Origin: an uncultured Clostridia bacterium
GTDB lineage: Bacteria > Bacillota > Clostridia > Oscillospirales > UBA644
DNA: 5,726 nt
Direction of reading: 5' to 3'
NCBI GenBank assembly: GCA_904502105.1
Contig: CAJGDF010000122.1
Span: 1-5,726, forward strand
A program made the position numbers and the translations under genes. How positions within the stretch are numbered: position 1 is the stretch's first letter; each line of letters starts with the position of its first letter. A model generated the notes under the pieces. The model was given only the letters and a program-made list of their open reading frames with translations. It was not told the DNA's origin and did no database searches. Of the stretch, positions 1-5,072 are shown in pieces.

Positions 1-194
1 ACACCGTACTGAAGGGCGCCTGACGGATTTTTAGCAAAAAGCTCTTCCGCAACGGTTGCCATTTTATCGGCAGGGAAAGTTGTGGGGTCGGGATTACCGC
101 CTGCAAGAGAAATGATCGAAGGATCTCCGAGAACCTTGAAGATCTCTCTTATTGCAGAGGGTTTAACACCTGAGATATTATCTGAAAAAATCAT
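1..194 (-). CDS. PLP-dependent aminotransferase, class I/II fold (N-terminal part, runs off left edge)
   Basis: Only the first 64 residues are present; the gene continues beyond position 1. The translation starts MIFSDNISGVKPSAIREIF and contains ISLAGGNPDPTTFP (about residues 28-41) and ALQYG near the window edge. These are hallmark N-terminal segments of the fold-type-I aminotransferases grouped with LysN/2-aminoadipate transaminase and the catalytic domain of MocR/YdcR regulators (COG1167 type). Such enzymes move an amino group from an amino acid to a 2-oxoacid through PLP in the cytoplasm. The catalytic lysine lies outside the window. There is no GntR-type winged helix before the catalytic domain, so this is probably a stand-alone enzyme, not a MocR regulator. 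The ATG at 194-192 has only a weak GAAAG-like ribosome site about 10 nt upstream, but a good promoter sits behind it. Substrate specificity cannot be told from this fragment. Confidence 0.85.
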   Translation of the reverse strand, partial: MIFSDNISGVKPSAIREIFKVLGDPSIISLAGGNPDPTTFPADKMATVAEELFAKNPSGALQYG

Positions 195-235
195 AGCAAT
201 CAATCTTTCATTATAAATATTTTTATTAATGTTAT

Positions 236-264
236 ATGATACCATAAAAATTTCGATTTGTCAA
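236..264 (-). promoter_or_regulatory. Sigma-A type promoter for the aminotransferase gene
   Basis: Reading the minus strand, a perfect -35 box TTGACA (264-259) is followed by a 17-nt spacer and a -10 box TATCAT (241-236, five of six consensus matches). This predicts a start site near position 229 and a leader of about 35 nt before the ATG at 194. Box identity and spacing are seen directly; activity is inferred. Confidence 0.7.
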
Positions 265-289
265 TATACTGAAATAAAGAGTTGCCCTA

Positions 290-318
290 TTGCAAAAAAC
301 GTCGAAATGTGGTATAAT
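290..318 (+). promoter_or_regulatory. Sigma-A type promoter for the three-gene plus-strand operon
   Basis: The -10 box is a perfect TATAAT (313-318) preceded by TGG (310-312), which is the extended -10 motif TGn. A -35 box TTGCAA (290-295, four of six matches) lies 17 nt upstream. Transcription should start near position 325. The -35 boxes of this promoter and of the divergent aminotransferase promoter are separated by only 25 bp (265-289), so a regulator bound between them could affect both. No clear operator palindrome is visible there. Confidence 0.75.
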
Positions 319-395
319 AAAGATGTATGTGCATGAACGGTATTTTAACATTACCGCTCAAGCCCAAATATAAACACACAGAAGGATTGACAGTT

Positions 396-974
396 TTGAA
401 CAGATTCGATGAAATCAAGACAGATTTTTTACGGTCAATATGTCAAATCGGCAGACTATGCATACATCCCGAAGAGGCATACAGAAAAAGTTATTCGGAA
501 TATCTTTTTGCAGGCGTTGTTATTCCGTGTCTGACATATTTATTTTTTACGCTTAACCTCGGACTTGAAAGATTATCATTTCTGCATTCGGCAACAGGTC
601 TGAAAACAACATTACTTGTATTTTTCGGAATCATAGTCGGAGCGGCAACGGTTGCGGCACTTTCCGCAGCAGCATACGTTACAGGCAGAGTGACTGACAA
701 AAAAGTAAACGGCTTCCGTTTTGTCGGATGCGTTGAATATTCATTCGGCATTGGGCTTATCATTGAGCTTATCGGGCTTATAATCAGGCTTATAACCGAT
801 GCGAACACCACCTCCTCATTCGGTGTTCTCGGCATATTTGTGGCTCTTGTTTCTGTTTTCAGATGCTTGCAGACAATCACAGGTGCTCCGAAGCATATAT
901 GCGCTTGCTTTGCGGCAGTCGGTGGTATTCTTACAATGCTCGGCCTTAACATTCTCTTTTTCGCCTCATTTTAA
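396..974 (+). CDS. Five-helix membrane protein, Yip1-like topology, function unknown
   Basis: A 192-residue integral membrane protein when started at TTG 396, which has an AGAAGGA ribosome site (380-386) 9 nt upstream. The same frame also has ATG codons at 327 and 333. Those would lie within a few nucleotides of the predicted transcription start and have no ribosome site, so the TTG is preferred. An amphipathic N-terminal region (residues 1-34, with HPEEAYRKSY) precedes about five hydrophobic segments near 36-55, 71-93, 110-133, 142-160 and 168-190. The N-terminal 'P-x-x-A/F' segment followed by five helices resembles bacterial Yip1-family proteins, whose role in bacteria is not established. 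The assignment rests on topology and general feel, not on a diagnostic motif. It is the first gene of an operon; its stop is 20 nt before the next start, so co-transcription is very likely. Confidence 0.75.
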   Translation: MNRFDEIKTDFLRSICQIGRLCIHPEEAYRKSYSEYLFAGVVIPCLTYLFFTLNLGLERLSFLHSATGLKTTLLVFFGIIVGAATVAALSAAAYVTGRVTDKKVNGFRFVGCVEYSFGIGLIIELIGLIIRLITDANTTSSFGVLGIFVALVSVFRCLQTITGAPKHICACFAAVGGILTMLGLNILFFASF

Positions 975-994
975 CGAAAGGTACGGTGTTATAA

Positions 995-1411
995 ATGAAA
1001 CTTGACAAAAACCTTATCGTTGGAGCCTCCGCTCTTATAATAACCGTTATCTGCGGTATATTTTCTCTTGGCGGCGGAATAGGAACAATTCTTTTAACAA
1101 CATTATTTTATATCGCATCTACCGCAGGAATAATAACTCTTTATTCATTCGTTCTCCCCAAATACATCGGCATCGGAGCTGACTGGCTTTGCTACGCTCC
1201 GTTCCCTGTTATGCTTATTGTATCAAGGGCAATACTCGGCTGGGATCTTTTCATGCCGTTTTGCGTGGCAGGTTTTCTTGCACTGACTATCGATATGTAT
1301 GCCCGTCGCGCAGGCAAAGACAAAAACGAAACGCTCATAATTGCCGGAGCAGGCGCGGCATCTGTGCTTGTTTTTGCTGTAATATCTCTTTGCGGAGGTA
1401 TAGTGCTGTGA
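995..1411 (+). CDS. Small multi-spanning membrane protein, function unknown
   Basis: A 138-residue, strongly hydrophobic protein that I do not recognise. Hydrophobic stretches lie near residues 7-24, 31-54, 66-81, 85-101 and 113-136, giving four or five helices. The main polar loop is basic (YARRAGKDKNET, about 102-113), which would sit in the cytoplasm by the positive-inside rule. Glycine-rich turns (LGGGIG near 25-30, AGAGAA near 117-122) lie next to or within helices. The ATG at 995 follows a GAAAGG site (976-981) at a rather long spacing of 13 nt. The stop TGA (1409-1411) overlaps the ATG of the next gene by one base, implying translational coupling. The product is therefore likely needed together with, or in a complex with, the downstream protein. 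No catalytic or transport motif is evident. Confidence 0.75.
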   Translation: MKLDKNLIVGASALIITVICGIFSLGGGIGTILLTTLFYIASTAGIITLYSFVLPKYIGIGADWLCYAPFPVMLIVSRAILGWDLFMPFCVAGFLALTIDMYARRAGKDKNETLIIAGAGAASVLVFAVISLCGGIVL

Positions 1412-3024
1412 TGAAAAAAATAGTATTTGCTTTTATTTTCGCTTTTATTTTTACATTTTCCCCTGTCATTGCGATAGCCGCAAGTGACATTTCTTCGATG
1501 CCCATTCACGAGCAGATAAAAATTATTGGCGAACACTGCTATTGCGGCAGAGAATTTTATGCTGAAGACGAAAACGGACATGCCAAATATGACTGTACAA
1601 AATGCGGTCAGAATATGTACGTATGCTCATGCAACTGCTGGTGCGGGGCCGCGACTGTTATTGACACAAGCGGAACATTCGCAAGCGTTAACCCGCCCAG
1701 GATCTGTACAGACTGCAAAAAGCCCTGTATCCTTTGCGATTGCAGAAACGACCGAGAAGCTATTCTTTTAACAGAGCATCAGAGAAGAACCGGGGAAATA
1801 TCCAGATTAAACATTCTCCGTCCTCAAAATGTTATTATCCCCATTCTTGCAGTAATTTTTGCTGCAGCGTTTATCGTTCTTTGTGTTTTTGCAGACCATT
1901 ACAAATTCTTTGAACGTATTCTCGAAAATCTTCCCGAAAAAGAAGATCACGATGAAGAAGCCGAAGAAATTAACGAACAACCTGCAATTGTTGAACCAAA
2001 AGAAGCGATCAAAAAAGAAGAACCCATAGCAGAAAGAGAACCTGAAAGGGTTGAAGAAAAAATTCAGGTTAAAATTGAGGAGAACAAATCAAGCGGTGTT
2101 TTCAGACTTTACAAAACACTCGCAATGACCGATTTTGAACGTTCTCAGAGAAAGACCTCAGAGCCTGCGGATTCACCCGATCTTGTATTTACGGCTGAAG
2201 AGATAAGCGTTCTTTTAACAGCGACAAAAACACTTCCGAACGAGCTGTCTCCGTTTAAGATAAAGCATACTGACACAATGGGAGACACACTCTCCGACCT
2301 TATGATCGAAGGAATCGTTGCAAAAGAAAACGATATTTTCAAAATGGAAGAAAATATCGGAAAATATCTTTCAGACATCGCAAAACCCGAAATATCCTTT
2401 GAATTCAACACCGTATTTTCAGGTAAATACATATTCCTCACCCGCGAAGGCGAATGGTATTCTGTTAACGGCAAAGACGAGTTTGAAATAAGAGTATTTG
2501 AAAATTCAGCGGCTCTTTGTGCATGGATCGCAGACATATTTACCGTTGGAGAAGATGAAAAATCGATTCCTGCGGCAGATATTTCGTTCGAACATAACGA
2601 ATTCTCACTTTACTGCCTTATTCAGCTTCTCGGATACAAGGATCCGTTTGAAAGAACCGATATTATAAGACCTCAGGTATGTAAAAAAATCGGTGAAAGC
2701 CTTTATAACGGCGGATTTTTCAAAACGGCAAAAACATTCTCCGAGCTTCGTACAGAAGACGGGATCGATGAAATTTGCGAAAGCATGAAGAAGAAGGGTC
2801 TGCTTTTTGAAAGCGACGGACGTCTTCTCTGCTCAAGAACTGTTGACGCTATTCTCGGCTGCGAACAGTTAAAAGACTGTGTTCATCTGACTAAAAACGG
2901 CGGTGCAGACTTTGAAATAATGTTTGCAATAAGAGAAAACGGTGCCGCTGCGATATACGATGACGGCACAAACGTAAGAATAGTTTCCGCGAAAAACATC
3001 CCCTGGAAACAGTACATAAAATAA
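1411..3024 (+). CDS. Membrane-anchored protein: Cys-rich (zinc-ribbon-like) domain, one TM helix, acidic linker and large duplicated C-terminal domain
   Basis: A 537-residue protein that I cannot assign to a named family. In order: a signal-like hydrophobic N-terminus (MKK, then residues 4-24 ending AIAA); a cysteine-rich domain (43-111) with 13 cysteines in CxC and CxxC patterns (CYCG, CTKCG, CSCNCWCG, CTDC, CILCDC), probably binding zinc; a transmembrane helix (about 141-161); a charged Glu/Lys-rich linker (about 168-228); and a soluble domain (about 257-537). The soluble domain appears to contain two related halves (about 260-385 and 398-537), each with helices, a 'GIV/GLL' turn and hairpin, then beta strands. 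This faintly recalls EspG chaperones of type VII secretion, but that is a guess. ATG 1411 overlaps the previous stop (TGATG). A GGAGG site at 1394-1398 is 12 nt from this ATG and 9 nt from an in-frame GTG at 1408, so the GTG may be the true start. A bidirectional terminator follows the stop. Confidence 0.8.
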   Translation: MKKIVFAFIFAFIFTFSPVIAIAASDISSMPIHEQIKIIGEHCYCGREFYAEDENGHAKYDCTKCGQNMYVCSCNCWCGAATVIDTSGTFASVNPPRICTDCKKPCILCDCRNDREAILLTEHQRRTGEISRLNILRPQNVIIPILAVIFAAAFIVLCVFADHYKFFERILENLPEKEDHDEEAEEINEQPAIVEPKEAIKKEEPIAEREPERVEEKIQVKIEENKSSGVFRLYKTLAMTDFERSQRKTSEPADSPDLVFTAEEISVLLTATKTLPNELSPFKIKHTDTMGDTLSDLMIEGIVAKENDIFKMEENIGKYLSDIAKPEISFEFNTVFSGKYIFLTREGEWYSVNGKDEFEIRVFENSAALCAWIADIFTVGEDEKSIPAADISFEHNEFSLYCLIQLLGYKDPFERTDIIRPQVCKKIGESLYNGGFFKTAKTFSELRTEDGIDEICESMKKKGLLFESDGRLLCSRTVDAILGCEQLKDCVHLTKNGGADFEIMFAIRENGAAAIYDDGTNVRIVSAKNIPWKQYIK

Positions 3025-3033
3025 TAAATAATC

Positions 3034-3078
3034 AAAAAAGAGGTATCTCACGTAAAAGTAAGATACCTCGATTTTTTT
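3034..3078. terminator. Bidirectional intrinsic terminator between convergent operons
   Basis: A perfect 9-bp stem, GAGGTATCT (3040-3048) with AGATACCTC (3061-3069), encloses a 12-nt apical region that can add two more pairs past a C/A mismatch. The plus strand carries seven Ts after the stem (3072-3078). The minus strand carries six Ts (complement of A3034-3039). The hairpin therefore works for both the plus-strand operon ending at 3024 and the minus-strand operon ending at 3087. Confidence 0.92.
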
Positions 3079-3086
3079 ATTCTGTT

Positions 3087-3584
3087 TTAGAGAATTTTGC
3101 CGTCAAACATGCCCTTGTAAACGCTTTCGCCTGAGCCTTCGATCATTTCGCCGCCGCAGTTTTTGCGGTAAAATTCGATAGGTCCGGGGCTTCCGATAAT
3201 GCCGTAAGCGTAGCCTGCTTCTCTCATGCCGTGAAGACATGCAAGCAGCAGAGCTCTGCCGATGCCCTTGCCGCGTTCACATTCTTTAACACCGGTAGGT
3301 CCGAAGAAGTTATTGACAGTGGCATCCCAACAAGCAAAACCGAGCATTTCACTGCCGTTTTCGCCTTCTCTGAGAGCAATATAGATGGTTTTGGGATTGT
3401 TGAAAAATGCATTTTCAGCTTCAGCAGCCCAAAGGGAATTGGGAAAATATTTTTTTATCCACTCGATGACCGCATAGTTTTCGGGGCCGATAGGACGGCG
3501 GATCGTTATACCCATAGCCGCCATTTTATCGATCTCGGGCTGAAGAGGATCGAGAGTGAAAAGTTTAACAAGCATATCAGCCAT
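3087..3584 (-). CDS. GNAT-family N-acetyltransferase
   Basis: A 165-residue cytoplasmic protein of typical single-domain GNAT length. GNAT enzymes transfer an acetyl group from acetyl-CoA to an amine of a small molecule or protein. Motif A is clear: FFGPTGV (93-99) on the central strand, then the pyrophosphate-binding loop RGKGIG (104-109, consensus R/Q-x-x-G-x-G/A) and the helix RALLLACLHGMREAG. Motif B follows, with YGIIGSPGPIEFYRKN (127-142), where Tyr139 is in the usual place for the general acid. The strand IYIALREG plus MLGFACW (67-86) matches the preceding beta hairpin. The ATG at 3584 has an AGGTGA ribosome site (3596-3591) 6 nt upstream and is preferred over the second Met. The start is 26 nt after the stop of the sortase gene with no terminator between, so the two are probably co-transcribed. 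The substrate is unknown; a functional tie to the surface module is only inferred. Confidence 0.9.
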   Translation of the reverse strand: MADMLVKLFTLDPLQPEIDKMAAMGITIRRPIGPENYAVIEWIKKYFPNSLWAAEAENAFFNNPKTIYIALREGENGSEMLGFACWDATVNNFFGPTGVKECERGKGIGRALLLACLHGMREAGYAYGIIGSPGPIEFYRKNCGGEMIEGSGESVYKGMFDGKIL

Positions 3585-3610
3585 GATGTTTCACCTATTA
3601 TATTGATTTA

Positions 3611-4927
3611 TTAACCGATGGGGTTACGCTTTACAAGCTTTGCATGAACAGCAACACGAACCGCACGGTCAAAGCCTTTACAAGTTGAGAGGGTGAGAAT
3701 TCTGTCGTTTTCATCGAAATCAAATGTTTCAAATGCACCTATCATCTGGTTTTTACCCTGAACTTCATATGCGAAACGGATGAAATCGGTGGAATTTGCA
3801 AAGTCGGTCTTGATGTAATCGAAATAAATATCAGTCTCATACCAGGAGAAGATCTGCCAAACAGTTTCATCCTTGAAGGTATTGATCTTGATGAAGTGGT
3901 TGTTGCCGTTGGAATACCATTCTACAGCCTCGTCGAGGTCTTTAAGGCCGCCGAACATCTTATAACTGCGCGCGTGACCGTAAACAATGGTATTGTAGTT
4001 ACTGGTTATGCTGTCCATATTGCAGCGATAGTCTGCATAAACCCAACCGTTGATATTTTCCTTCTTATCGAAGGTATGGGTAAGATAGTATTCGTTATCG
4101 GTTGTCTGAACGATTGCGGTATCGATAGGTGTACCCTTTGCCTCGGTCTTTGAACCGGGAACATAGATCCAACCCTTAGTATCGCTGTTGACCTTTGTAA
4201 GGCTGTTGAGGTTGCTTACCTTGAGGTAAGAAACGTCTTTAAGATCGATTTCTTCGGGACGAATAGTAATACCTGTCTGAGTCTGTTCCTTATCTTTGGA
4301 GGGACGGGACATGTAATACTGAGTGTCTTCCTCTTCTTTCATCTGTTCCTGTTCAGCAATTTCTTCTTCATAAGTTCTGTCTGCATAAGTTTCGTCTTTC
4401 TGAACTGTGTCTGCAGACGGAGTCTGAGTTTCGCTGCTGTCAGGTGTTTCGGTGGTTTCTGTTGAACCGGAAGCATCGGGAGTTTCGGTATTTTCGGGTT
4501 CTTCAGTGTTCTCAGGTTCTTCGGTATTTTCGGGAGTTTCAGTATTGTCGGGAACTTCGGGAGTAACATCCTCGGTGTTCTCGGGTTCTTCGGTCTTATC
4601 CTCATTACCTGCATAAGCGGGACCTGAGCCTGAAACGTTGGGGTCGATAGGTGCGGGAGGAACGTTTACATCGTCTTTTCCGTCATCTTCTGCGATTTCG
4701 TCGTCTCTTACGGTGTTCTGAAGTTCGTCATACATATCGCCTGTGTTTGCGCCGTCAATGATCTCGGAAACGATCTTAAAGCCGGAGAATGCGAAAACAG
4801 CAAGACAAACAACGAGAATGATTATTCTTACGGGACCGTTACCGGAAGATTTCTTCTTCGCGGGAGCTTTTTTTGCTTCGGTGGTTTCGGTTACGGTTTC
4901 ATTGGTGTTTTTTTCCTGGTTATCCAT
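3611..4927 (-). CDS. srtB: Class B sortase with long acidic PENTEE-repeat stalk
   Basis: A 438-residue membrane-anchored transpeptidase. Sortases cut a C-terminal sorting signal in a secreted protein and join it to the peptidoglycan cross-bridge or to another protein. In order: a Lys/Thr-rich cytoplasmic N-terminus (1-32); one signal-anchor helix (33-50); a long disordered, acidic extracellular stalk (about 58-225) with PENTEE-type repeats; and a class B catalytic domain (about 227-438). The domain has GWIYVPG (252-258), IVQTTDNEYYL (272-282), catalytic His318 in YGHARSYKMFGGL, catalytic Cys416 in LTLSTC, and Arg424 in the RVAVHAKLV strand. All three catalytic residues are present. Most class B sortases are about 220-260 residues, and the excess length is the stalk. 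The ATG at 4927 has AAAGG and GAAAGG sites at 4 and 11 nt. A promoter lies at 4987-5015. The sorting motif it recognises cannot be deduced here. Confidence 0.95.
   Translation of the reverse strand: MDNQEKNTNETVTETTEAKKAPAKKKSSGNGPVRIIILVVCLAVFAFSGFKIVSEIIDGANTGDMYDELQNTVRDDEIAEDDGKDDVNVPPAPIDPNVSGSGPAYAGNEDKTEEPENTEDVTPEVPDNTETPENTEEPENTEEPENTETPDASGSTETTETPDSSETQTPSADTVQKDETYADRTYEEEIAEQEQMKEEEDTQYYMSRPSKDKEQTQTGITIRPEEIDLKDVSYLKVSNLNSLTKVNSDTKGWIYVPGSKTEAKGTPIDTAIVQTTDNEYYLTHTFDKKENINGWVYADYRCNMDSITSNYNTIVYGHARSYKMFGGLKDLDEAVEWYSNGNNHFIKINTFKDETVWQIFSWYETDIYFDYIKTDFANSTDFIRFAYEVQGKNQMIGAFETFDFDENDRILTLSTCKGFDRAVRVAVHAKLVKRNPIG
4481..4552 (-). repeat. Four tandem 18-nt repeats encoding PENTEE-type hexapeptides in the sortase stalk
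   Basis: Four consecutive 18-nt units (4481-4498, 4499-4516, 4517-4534, 4535-4552) encode, in protein order, PDNTET, PENTEE, PENTEE and PENTET (residues 126-149). A diverged copy (EEPENTE) sits at residues 113-119. Units differ at several third codon positions, so the array has aged or is maintained by selection on the protein instead of being a very recent expansion. At protein level it forms an acidic, Pro-spaced, extended linker. Confidence 0.85.
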
Positions 4928-4986
4928 AGGTACCTTTGCCTTTCAAAATATGATGTTAAAATAATTTTTTTGCTTTTTGCAATATA

Positions 4987-5015
4987 ATTATACAACAAAA
5001 ACCGCCTCAAATCAA
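4987..5015 (-). promoter_or_regulatory. Sigma-A type promoter for the sortase-GNAT operon
   Basis: On the minus strand, a -35 box TTGATT (5015-5010, four of six matches) is followed by a 17-nt spacer and a perfect -10 box TATAAT (4992-4987). This predicts a start near 4980 and a leader of about 53 nt before the ATG at 4927. The -35 box lies between the two arms of the upstream gene's terminator hairpin, overlapping its downstream inner arm, and the spacer contains the GGCGGT arm. Confidence 0.7.
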
Positions 5016-5048
5016 CCCTTTTTACGTAAGTTGCAGATTTTCGGCGGT
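4997..5048 (-). terminator. Likely intrinsic terminator of the upstream (second) sortase gene
   Basis: On the minus strand ACCGCC (5048-5043) pairs with GGCGGT (5006-5001), which runs straight into TTTTTGTTGT. Inside, AAATC pairs with GATTT after a symmetric GA/GA internal loop, extending the stem. The apical loop is about 20 nt and holds an 8-bp palindrome TTACGTAA (plus-strand 5022-5029). The stem is GC-rich next to the U-tract, as expected of a Rho-independent terminator, but the large loop makes it less certain than the one at 3034-3078. Confidence 0.6.
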
Positions 5049-5055
5049 AAGTTGC
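5026..5055. repeat. Direct repeat GTAAGTTGC, two copies
   Basis: GTAAGTTGC occurs at 5026-5034 and again at 5047-5055, 21 bp apart start to start, about two helical turns. TTTTTACG also occurs twice nearby (5019-5026 and 5057-5064). The repeats lie between the end of the second sortase gene and the promoter of the first, immediately upstream of that promoter's -35 box. They could be a regulator binding site or a remnant of a local duplication. Confidence 0.4.
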
Positions 5056-5072
5056 TTTTTTACGTTATAAAA

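Noticed and set aside
491..952. 153-residue open frame on the minus strand
   Set aside because: It is antisense to the five-helix membrane protein, which has a promoter, a ribosome site and clear helices.
1189..1410. N-terminal extension of the third gene back to an ATG at 1189
   Set aside because: It would overlap the second gene by more than 200 nt, lacks a ribosome site and encodes a Cys/Arg-rich out-of-frame translation. The signal-like MKK start at 1411 fits much better.
3231..3614. 127-residue open frame on the plus strand
   Set aside because: It is antisense to the GNAT gene, which carries clear acetyl-CoA motifs, and has no promoter or ribosome site.
4481..4552. Possible CRISPR-like array
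   Set aside because: The units are contiguous 18-mers with no spacers and encode an in-frame peptide repeat.
4339..4614. 91-residue Pro/Lys-rich open frame on the minus strand
   Set aside because: It is the repeat-bearing stalk of the sortase read in another frame; the repetitive look comes from the 18-nt units.
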